Shown: positions 25,504 through 32,937 of the stretch, in pieces | Layout of the letters: each line of letters opens with the position of its first letter | Numbering within the stretch: the stretch's first letter is position 1 | NCBI GenBank assembly: GCA_963836355.1 | Contig: CAWIJO010000023.1 | Span: 62,001 to 126,000 of the forward strand | DNA from: Palsa-506 sp963836355 | GTDB lineage: Bacteria > Actinomycetota > Actinomycetes > Streptosporangiales > Streptosporangiaceae | Length of the DNA: 64,000 bases | Direction of reading: 5' to 3' | Translations under genes and position numbers: made by a program | Notes under the pieces: generated by a model | The model's input: the letters and a program-made list of their open reading frames with translations, nothing else | Databases searched by the model: none | Told to the model about the DNA's origin: nothing

Positions 25504-28500
25504 TCAGCGCAGGGCCGCTGCCGCCTCGCTGGCGATGCGCGGCAGGCCATGCCGGCTGGCCAGCTCCGCAGCGCGTTCCAGCAGCGCGATGGCTTCCCCG
25601 CGGAGGCCGAGCGCGAGCGCCGCCCGGCCGTCGACCAGGGACGCGGCTGCCAGCGGCGCGACCCAGGGCACCCGGCCCGCGGCGCGCAGCAGCGGGGCGA
25701 GCGCCGCCCGTGCCCGCTGCGGCTCGCCGCCGGCCAGCCAGGCCCGCGCCACGGCCAGATAGCAGCCGTCACCGGCAATGAAAGCCGAGCCGGCCGGTGC
25801 CCGGACCCGGCCGAGCAGGGCTGCCGCGTCGGCCAGGATCACCGCGGAGCCGGTCGCCTCGGCGAGCGGCGCCAGGCAGCGCAGCAGGCTGGCTTCCGCG
25901 CCGAACTGCGACGCGGCCACCACCCGGGTGCGGGCCAGCACGGCTATCGCCTCGTCGGCGGCGCCCAGCTCCAGCAGGGTCGTGCCGAGCTCGGCGCCGG
26001 CCACCGCCGCGGTCCAGGAGTGCGGCGCCTCCTCGCTCAGCGCGACCGCGTGGCGGCCGATGCTGACCGCCTCGTCATAGCGTCCCTGCAGCCGGGCGAT
26101 CGCGCCGCCGATCGCGACGTGCCAGGCGGCATGCGACATGCTGCCGCTGCGGCGGCTGACGTCGAGGGAGGCGTCGATGCGGGCGGCGGCGGTCGCCCAG
26201 TCCCCGGCCGCGAGCGCGGGAAAGGCCGACTCGAAGATCGTCCAGTGCAGCCGCCGCAGGTCGCCGAGACGGCGGACCAGCGGCTCAAGCTCCTCGATCA
26301 CCGGCACCAGCGCGTCGATCTCGCCGAGGTAGGCGACGGACGCCTTCTGCCCGTCCAGCGCCGCGGCCAGTGCTTCGTCGTCGCCAGATGCCCGCGCGGC
26401 GCGGACTGCCAGGCGGCCCTGCTCGAGCGCCTCGTCGAAGCGCAGCCCGCTGACCGCGTAAATCGCCAGCCGGGCCCGCGAGTTCGCCTCCGCCGCCCGG
26501 TCGGACAGCGCGGCGGCGATCGAGAGCCCGCGCTCGATGGTCTTGATGGCGTCCGGGATGGGCAGGCCAAGGGCGACCCGCGCATCGCCGCCGAGCGCGA
26601 GCAGCCCGGCCATCTCCAGCCGGCGGTCGCCGGTCTCGTGGGACACGGCGATGGCCGCCTCGATGTCGGTTACCGCCACCGCGTAGTCGGCCCTGGTCTC
26701 GCTGGCCCAGCCGCGGGCCAGCAGCGCCCTGGCCCGCACCTCGTGGTCGCCGGCCCGGCTGGCCGCGTCGATGCTGCGGGTCAGCAACTCGACGGCGTCC
26801 GCGGCGGCCGCGCCGGCCAGCGCCTGCTCGCCGGCCAGCAGCCAGCCGCGGGCGGCGCGCGGCCAGTCCCCTGCCGCGGCGGCGTGCCTGGCCATGGCTT
26901 CCGGCTTGCGGGTCAGCAGGTCGGCCGCCTGGCTGTGATAGGCGAGCCGGGCCGGGGCCGGCGTGGTCGCGTACAGCACCTCGCGGATCAGGTCGTTGGC
27001 GAACTCGTAGTCGCGCTCCGCGACGACGAGCAGCCGGGCCGCGTGCGCGTCGGCGCAGATCCCGATCACGGCCGGCGGGCTCTCGCCAAGCAGCCCGGCC
27101 AGCGTGGCCGGGTCAAACGAGGCGCCGAGCACCGCACCGGCCCGCAGCGCCGTCTCGACCGGCTGGCCGGCCCGCCGGACCCGGGCCAGCACGGCCGCCG
27201 CCAGCGAGACCGGGATCCCGGCGGTGCCGGCCGTCAGCGCGCGCAGCGTCTCGACCACGAACAGCGCGTGCCCGCGAGTGCGCCCGATGATGTTCTCGGC
27301 CTGATCGGCCAGCCCGGCGGCCGCGGCGAGGCTGGCGACCGCGCCGGGCGGCAGCGGGCCGAGCTCCACCCGGGACGACACGTCGGACAGCGAGTCCAGG
27401 ACGTCGGCGCCCTCTTCGGCGCGGACCGTCGCGACCGCGAGCAGCCGGGTGCTCGGCACATGCCTGACCAGGTAGTGCAGCAGCTCCACCGTCGCCCGGC
27501 CCGCGTTCTGCAAGTCGTCGAAGCTGAGCAGCACCGGGTTACGGTCGGCCAGGCCGCGGATGAACGCGGTGACCCCGCCGAATGCGCGCAGCCGCTCGAT
27601 GTCCGCGGTTTCGTGGCGCCCGGCCGGCCGCGGGCCGAGCAGTTCCGCGACCTCGGGCACCAGCCGGGCCAGCGCTGCCGCGTGCTGGCCGGCCAGATCC
27701 TGCACCCTGGCTGGCGGCATCGCCCGGACCACGGTGGCGATCGCGTCGGCGAATGGCTGCAGGAACAAGGACCGCTCGGTCTCGTAGCAGCGCGCGGCGA
27801 GCACCGTGCCGCCGGTGCTGGCCGCGATCGTGGTCAGTTCGTCGACCAGCCGGGTCTTCCCGATCCCGGCCTCGCCGCTGACCAGGTACAGCGCCGGGCG
27901 GGCGGCCGCAGCCTCGTTCCAGGCGGCCTGCAGCCGGTCCAGCTCGGCGTCCCGGCCGGGCAGGTCAACCGGCACGGCACGGCCGGGCTTGGCGGGCGGC
28001 TGGGCGGGCGGCTGGCCCGGCTCCTGCTCGCGGAGCACGGCCAGGTGCAGCTGCTGCGTCTCGGCGGCCGGGTCAGCGCCGAGCTCTTCGCTGAGCAGGC
28101 CGCGCAGCTCGGCGTAGCTGGCCAGGGCGCGAGCGGGCTCGCCGCCGGCGGCCTGCGCGCGCATCAGCGCCCGGCGGGCCCGCTCGTCATAAGGGTCATC
28201 GGCCACGGCCGCCGCGGCCGCGGCGGCGGCGGCGGCCGGGTCACCGGCGGCCAGCGCGGCTTCGGCCAGCACCCGCCGGGCCCGCTTGATGAGCTCAGCC
28301 TGCTCGGCGCGGGCAGGCTCGGCCCACTCGGCGGCTGGCTCCTCTTCCAGCACGAGACCGGCCGTCAGCAGGTCGCTGGCGCGGGTCGCGGCGGCGACCG
28401 CGAGGGCAGGCTCGGCCGCGGCCAGCCGATGCTCCGCCTCGGCGGCCCACCGGCTGGCATCGTCGAGGTCGGTCTGGACGGCCGGCGGCGAGCCGAGCCG

Positions 28501-28800
28501 GTAGCCTGGCCGGCCGCCGCGGATGACGTCGGCCCCGAGGACGCGGCGCAGCCGGCTGACGAAGGTCGCGATGTTCTCGGCCGGGCGGGCCGGCCGCGCT
28601 TCGCCCCACAGCACCGCGGCGATCTGCTCGGCCGGGACCGTCCTGGGGCGCTCCACCGCCAGCAGTTTGAGCAACGTCCGCGCCTTGCGGCTGCCGAGGT
28701 CGAAGCCGGCCACCGGCTCGCCGCCGCGGGCGATGGCGAACGTGCCGACGAGCCGCAGTTGCACCGGCCGCGGAGCCGGGTCGCCGTCAGGGGCCGTCAT
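25504..28800 (-). CDS. SARP-family regulator with AAA ATPase and TPR region
   Basis: 1098-aa AfsR-like regulator. Residues ~10-95 are an OmpR-type winged helix (LRLVGTFAIARGGEPV, LLKLLAVERPRTVPAEQIAA); ~100-250 a bacterial transcriptional activator domain (DDPYDERARRALMRAQAAGG); ~280-620 an AAA module with Walker A SGEAGIGKTRLVDEL and Walker B VLLSFDDLQNAG; the rest helical TPR-like repeats. No LuxR domain at the end. ATG 28800 has an excellent GGGGGAGG ribosome-binding site; an upstream in-frame start at 28860 is rejected. SARPs usually activate secondary-metabolite genes; the methyltransferase and hydrolase-glycosyltransferase follow directly downstream. Confidence 0.93.
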   Translation of the reverse strand: MTAPDGDPAPRPVQLRLVGTFAIARGGEPVAGFDLGSRKARTLLKLLAVERPRTVPAEQIAAVLWGEARPARPAENIATFVSRLRRVLGADVIRGGRPGYRLGSPPAVQTDLDDASRWAAEAEHRLAAAEPALAVAAATRASDLLTAGLVLEEEPAAEWAEPARAEQAELIKRARRVLAEAALAAGDPAAAAAAAAAAVADDPYDERARRALMRAQAAGGEPARALASYAELRGLLSEELGADPAAETQQLHLAVLREQEPGQPPAQPPAKPGRAVPVDLPGRDAELDRLQAAWNEAAAARPALYLVSGEAGIGKTRLVDELTTIAASTGGTVLAARCYETERSLFLQPFADAIATVVRAMPPARVQDLAGQHAAALARLVPEVAELLGPRPAGRHETADIERLRAFGGVTAFIRGLADRNPVLLSFDDLQNAGRATVELLHYLVRHVPSTRLLAVATVRAEEGADVLDSLSDVSSRVELGPLPPGAVASLAAAAGLADQAENIIGRTRGHALFVVETLRALTAGTAGIPVSLAAAVLARVRRAGQPVETALRAGAVLGASFDPATLAGLLGESPPAVIGICADAHAARLLVVAERDYEFANDLIREVLYATTPAPARLAYHSQAADLLTRKPEAMARHAAAAGDWPRAARGWLLAGEQALAGAAAADAVELLTRSIDAASRAGDHEVRARALLARGWASETRADYAVAVTDIEAAIAVSHETGDRRLEMAGLLALGGDARVALGLPIPDAIKTIERGLSIAAALSDRAAEANSRARLAIYAVSGLRFDEALEQGRLAVRAARASGDDEALAAALDGQKASVAYLGEIDALVPVIEELEPLVRRLGDLRRLHWTIFESAFPALAAGDWATAAARIDASLDVSRRSGSMSHAAWHVAIGGAIARLQGRYDEAVSIGRHAVALSEEAPHSWTAAVAGAELGTTLLELGAADEAIAVLARTRVVAASQFGAEASLLRCLAPLAEATGSAVILADAAALLGRVRAPAGSAFIAGDGCYLAVARAWLAGGEPQRARAALAPLLRAAGRVPWVAPLAAASLVDGRAALALGLRGEAIALLERAAELASRHGLPRIASEAAAALR

Positions 28801-28959
28801 CGCACCTCCCCCGCGCCAGCACACGCCCGTCCGCACCCTTGTACCACAGTGCCGGAACACGTGAGCCGGGCCGGACCGCCCCCGGCGGCGACGGGAGCGA
28901 TCAGCCGCGGCGGCGGGCGGATCCCGCTGGCGGCGCGGGGGTTACCCGCTGGCGGCGGC

Positions 28960-29787
28960 TCAGACCTTCCGCCAGCGGGCCTCGCACAGGGCGTAGACGC
29001 CGAAGACAACCAGGCCGAGCGCCGCGAGGAGCAGGAGGAACTCGCCAAACGGCTGGTTGCGCAGCGTGAGCAGCGTCTTGTCGATGCCGCCCGCCTTGGC
29101 CGGCTTGTAGCTGACGGCCGCCTCGATCACAAGGACGCCGGCCAGCGCGAAAACCACGCCGCGGGCGGCGGTCCCGGTCACGCCGAGCCGCTCGACGATG
29201 CGGCGCGTCCGCGGGCTCATCTGCGATGTCCGCAGGAACTTCATGAACTTACGGCGGATGCCCTCGAAGACCAGCGTCAGGCCGGCGATCACGATGATCA
29301 GGCCGACGATGCCCACCAGCCAGCGGCCGCCGGAATGATGCATCACCTTGGCCGTCACGTCCTGCGTCTTCTTGGTCTGGCTGCCGTGCTTGCCGGAGAT
29401 CACCTGGAAGGTCAGATAGGCGAAACCCGCATAGATCACCGCCCGGACCAGCGACTTCAGCCGGGGGCCAGCGCCGTTGCCCTCGCCGGTGACGCCAAAG
29501 GCGGCCTCGCTGAGACGCCAGAGCGCGTAACCGGCGAACCCGATGCCGAGCAGCCACAGCGAGACCAGGCCGTAGGGGGTGCCGGCCAGCAACTGCAGCG
29601 CGCCCTGCTGGTCAAGCTGCCGTGAGCTCTGGCCGAGCGCGACCAGGATCGCGACCCAGCCGATGAGTATGTAGATGATCCCGCGGGCGGTGAGGCCTGC
29701 CCTGGCCAGCCCGCGCGCCGCCGGGCTGTTGGATGCGCGCCTGGCGCTGGCGGAAACGTTCGCGGTAGGCGACGATACCGATGGCAT
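28960..29787 (-). CDS. DUF1206 membrane protein
   Basis: 275-aa integral membrane protein made of three DUF1206 repeats, each a pair of hydrophobic helices (GLTARGIIYILIGWVAILVA; VRAVIYAGFAYLTFQVISG; GTAARGVVFALAGVLVIEAA). The RGxxY/F-type repeat start recurs in all three. Function unknown. Start ATG 29787 with AGAGGTGG upstream is preferred over the TTG at 29814. Divergent from the DedA gene with under 100 bp between starts. Confidence 0.9.
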   Translation of the reverse strand: MPSVSSPTANVSASARRASNSPAARGLARAGLTARGIIYILIGWVAILVALGQSSRQLDQQGALQLLAGTPYGLVSLWLLGIGFAGYALWRLSEAAFGVTGEGNGAGPRLKSLVRAVIYAGFAYLTFQVISGKHGSQTKKTQDVTAKVMHHSGGRWLVGIVGLIIVIAGLTLVFEGIRRKFMKFLRTSQMSPRTRRIVERLGVTGTAARGVVFALAGVLVIEAAVSYKPAKAGGIDKTLLTLRNQPFGEFLLLLAALGLVVFGVYALCEARWRKV

Positions 29788-29885
29788 TGGGGGCCACCTC
29801 TCAGTTCTTGCCAAGCCGGCGTTCTTGTCGGCCAGCCGCCATTACCCCGGTTCGGAGAACCTATGCGGCGTGGTTCGGGGGCCAA

Positions 29886-30563
29886 ATGCGGGGTACTGCG
29901 GGGCTCGTGACTGCTACCGCCGCGCACCTGGTCCAGGCCTACGGCTACTGGGCCGTCTTCCTCGCGGTCGGCCTGGAGAGCGTCGGCGTGCCCATCCCCG
30001 GCGAGACCACGCTGATCGCGGCCGCCCTCTTCGCTGGCAGCACGCACCGGCTGAGCCTGGTTTACCTGGTGATCGTGGCTGCCGTCGCCGCCGTGGCCGG
30101 CGACAACCTGGGCTACCTGATCGGGCGCGGCGGAGGCTATCGGCTGCTGCGCCGGTACGGGCACCGGGTGCGCGTGGACGAGGCGAAGCTCAAGGTGGGC
30201 CGCTACCTGTTCGAGCGCCATGGCGGCAGCGTGGTATTCGTCGGCCGGTTCGTCACGGTGCTGCGCACCTACGCGGCCTTCCTGGCGGGCACCAACATGA
30301 TGAGCTGGCGCCGTTTCCTCGTCTACAACGCCGCGGGCGGAATCCTGTGGGCGGCCCTGGTCGGGACCGGCGCGTACCTGCTGGGCGCCGCCGCCCATCA
30401 GGTCGGCACGGTAGTGACCATCGCCGGCTGCGTGCTGGTGGTCGTGGTCATCGCCGCGGTGATCATTTACGGGCGCCGGCACATGCAGCGGCTGGTGCGC
30501 AAGGCCGAGGAGGCGTACCCCGGACCGCTTGACGATGCCAGGACCGCCAGCGGCGCCCGGTAG
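29886..30563 (+). CDS. DedA/SNARE-associated family membrane protein
   Basis: 225-aa DedA-family protein, the group linked to undecaprenyl-phosphate and phospholipid translocation across the cytoplasmic membrane. Seen: ESVGVPIPGETTLIAAALFA, GDNLGYLIGRGGG, RHGGSVVFVGRFVTVLRTYA (conserved Arg residues of the re-entrant region) and a C-terminal membrane helix before a basic tail. ATG 29886 has GGGGG upstream; GTG 29907 is an alternative. Confidence 0.92.
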   Translation: MRGTAGLVTATAAHLVQAYGYWAVFLAVGLESVGVPIPGETTLIAAALFAGSTHRLSLVYLVIVAAVAAVAGDNLGYLIGRGGGYRLLRRYGHRVRVDEAKLKVGRYLFERHGGSVVFVGRFVTVLRTYAAFLAGTNMMSWRRFLVYNAAGGILWAALVGTGAYLLGAAAHQVGTVVTIAGCVLVVVVIAAVIIYGRRHMQRLVRKAEEAYPGPLDDARTASGAR

Positions 30564-30566
30564 GCG

Positions 30567-32021
30567 TTACCAGGTACCCCACTTCAGGCTGGGCTCAGGC
30601 AGCTTCGGCGGATCGAGGAAGGCAGGCGGCGCGGTGAGGTCCAGCGCGTCGAGCGGCGCGATCGCCGCCGCGTCCCGCCGGGTCAGCGGGGGCAGGTTCC
30701 ACTTCTGCTCAAGGAGCTTGAGCACGGACGTGTGGTCAAGCACGCCGGTGCAGACGTAGTCCGGCCGCGCGTACGGCGAGACGATCACGGCGGGCACCCG
30801 GAACCCGTACCGGTCATAGCGGTGCGGGCCTGCCGCCAGGTTCTCCGCGTTCTTGACCAGCCCTGGGAGCAGCGGCCGCAGCAGCGCCTGCAGCCGGGTC
30901 GGGCTGCCGATGAGGCTGCGTCCGTCGACATCGTCGGGCGGGACCGCCGCTGGCGGCGGGACATGATCGTGATAGCCGCCGTGCTCGTCATACACCCAGA
31001 TCAGCAGGGTGCGGGGCCATCCCTGGCCGTGCATCACCCGGTTGATCACCTCGGCGGCGAAGCTCTCGCCCTGCCGGATGTCCTGCGGGTTCTCCTCGGA
31101 GTAGTTGTCGAAGTCCGGATCCACGATGCTGAACGCGGGCAGCGTGCCGTTGTCGGCATCCGTGAAGAACTGGTCCGTGCCGCGGACATGCTGCATGTAC
31201 CGGCCGATGCCGACCGGGAAGACGTTCGCGGTGAACTGCAGGTCCTTCTGAATCCCCTCGGTCATGCCGCGGACCGCCCGGCTCGCCGACAGCAGCCGCC
31301 GCCGGGCCATCCGGCGCTTGTGATGCGCATAGCGGCGGAGCCTGGAAGCGTCCGATGCCACCGGGTGGTAGTTGACCCAGGACACGCCGTGCCTGGTCAG
31401 CATGTCGAAGATGGTTCCGGCGGGCGGGTAGTCGAGCAGGTCAAGAGGCGAGTCGTCGATCAGGCCGTGCGCCGTGCCGGCGATGAGGAAACGCCGGTTG
31501 GGGAACGTCGGTCCCAGGCACGAGCTGAACCAGTGATCGGCCAGCGGGAAAGTCCTGGCGAGGCCGTAGTAGAACGGCAGGTCGTCTTCGGTCCAGTAGC
31601 CCATGCCCGCGGCGGCGCCGGCATCAGCATCGGGCAGTACGGTCTGGGTGCTGGCCACGAACCCGTCGCATTTGCCGTGCCCCCACTGCAGATGGCTGGC
31701 ATGCCAGCTCTGCGAAGGGGCCTGCGGGTGCTGGTCGGTGGACGGCAGGTGATAGGCCCGAACCGGCTCGCCGCCGGTGGCCGGGTTGGACGACTCGGGC
31801 TTCCCGTCCGCGCCGAGCCGGAAGCCCTCGCCGCGGCCCTGCAGCATGCCGAGATAGTTGTCGTAGGAGTGGTTCTCCATCATCAGGACGACGACGTGCT
31901 CGATCTGCGGCAGGAGATCGGTGCCGGCCGGCCGGGACGGCGCCGGCCGTGGCCCGGGCTGCTGGCCGCCTGCCTGGCGCTCCCGGCGCCGCACCTCAAG
32001 CTGCTCGAGCCGTCCCCACAC
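30567..32021 (-). CDS. Phospholipase C / acid phosphatase-type phosphoesterase
   Basis: 484-aa member of the phosphoesterase family PF04185 (non-haemolytic phospholipase C, acid phosphatase AcpA). Metal/nucleophile region VVVLMMENHSYDNYLG near residues 45-60, LPAFSIVDPDFDNY in the middle, LLIWVYDEHGGYHDHVPPP and RVPAVIVSPYARPDYV near the end. Most relatives are exported, yet no signal peptide or twin-arginine motif is visible, so it may act in the cytoplasm or start further upstream than read. GTG 32021 follows GGAGAAAGG. Confidence 0.88.
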   Translation of the reverse strand: MWGRLEQLEVRRRERQAGGQQPGPRPAPSRPAGTDLLPQIEHVVVLMMENHSYDNYLGMLQGRGEGFRLGADGKPESSNPATGGEPVRAYHLPSTDQHPQAPSQSWHASHLQWGHGKCDGFVASTQTVLPDADAGAAAGMGYWTEDDLPFYYGLARTFPLADHWFSSCLGPTFPNRRFLIAGTAHGLIDDSPLDLLDYPPAGTIFDMLTRHGVSWVNYHPVASDASRLRRYAHHKRRMARRRLLSASRAVRGMTEGIQKDLQFTANVFPVGIGRYMQHVRGTDQFFTDADNGTLPAFSIVDPDFDNYSEENPQDIRQGESFAAEVINRVMHGQGWPRTLLIWVYDEHGGYHDHVPPPAAVPPDDVDGRSLIGSPTRLQALLRPLLPGLVKNAENLAAGPHRYDRYGFRVPAVIVSPYARPDYVCTGVLDHTSVLKLLEQKWNLPPLTRRDAAAIAPLDALDLTAPPAFLDPPKLPEPSLKWGTW

Positions 32022-32073
32022 GGTGCCGCCACCTTTCTCCCCAGATGTTGCGGTATCGTCTCATGCCCCCCGG

Positions 32074-32937
32074 TCAGGAGACTATGTCGCGATTGCGGAA
32101 GCGGCGGAAGGCGAAGGCGAAGAGGACCAGGGCGTAGCACACCGACACCGACGCGCCCTCGATCATTCCGCTCCAGGTGACCTGTGACTGGAGTGCCGCC
32201 AGCCAGGAGAACTGCCAGTGGCTCGGCAGGATCTCCCGCCAGGAGCCGAGCGCGGTCACCGCGTCCAGGATGTTGCTGACGATCACCAGGCCCACCGCCC
32301 CGCCCACGGCACCGAGCGGCGAGTCGGTCGACACCGACAGCAGGAAGGCCAGCGCGGCCACTACGAGTTCGGTGATCAGCACATAGCCGAGCACGATGCC
32401 CAGCCGGGCGAACGCGGTCCCGGCCGGCAGGTCCACGCCGGTGGCCGGCAGCCGCAGCGGATGCCAGCCGAACGCTACCGTCCCGGCCACCAGCGCCATC
32501 CCGGCCAGCGCGGTGATCGCGACGGAGGAGTAGGTCAGCGCCACCGCCAGCTTCTGCCGCAGCAACCTGGACCGCGGCACCGGCGCGGCCAGCAGGTACC
32601 GCAGCGACGACCAGCTGGCCTCGCTGGCGACGGTATCCCCGCAGAACAGCGCTACCGCCACCACCAGCAGGAAACCGGCCGACACGAAGAAGCTGAACGC
32701 CGCGAAGTTGAGGCCGCCGTGGGTCGCCACCGCGACCAGGCCTGGCGTCCCGTTTCCGGCCGACGCCGGGCCGCTTACCTCGAAGGCGCCGACTAGGATC
32801 CAGGGCAAGACCAGCAAGATTCCAAACGCGATCATCGTCCGCCGGCGCCGCAGCTGGCGGACCGCCTCCACCCGGAACGGCAGGGTGCGGCGCGGGCTGT
32901 ATCCCGGCGCGCTGGCGCTGGCTGGCACGGTTGTCAT
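32074..32937 (-). CDS. ABC-2 type transporter permease
   Basis: 287-aa permease with about six membrane helices, preceded by a short basic cytoplasmic segment (RTLPFRVEAVRQLRRRRT). Partner of the ATPase-hydrolase fusion, whose stop overlaps this ATG as ATGA. Such permeases form dimers that export lipids, antibiotics or peptides; the cargo is not identifiable. Confidence 0.92.
   Translation of the reverse strand: MTTVPASASAPGYSPRRTLPFRVEAVRQLRRRRTMIAFGILLVLPWILVGAFEVSGPASAGNGTPGLVAVATHGGLNFAAFSFFVSAGFLLVVAVALFCGDTVASEASWSSLRYLLAAPVPRSRLLRQKLAVALTYSSVAITALAGMALVAGTVAFGWHPLRLPATGVDLPAGTAFARLGIVLGYVLITELVVAALAFLLSVSTDSPLGAVGGAVGLVIVSNILDAVTALGSWREILPSHWQFSWLAALQSQVTWSGMIEGASVSVCYALVLFAFAFRRFRNRDIVS

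Noticed and set aside
25213..29625. A 1470-codon open frame on the plus strand
   Set aside because: It is antisense to the SARP and DUF1206 genes, with Arg/Gly/Gln-rich sequence and no motif; long antisense frames are normal in DNA this GC-rich.
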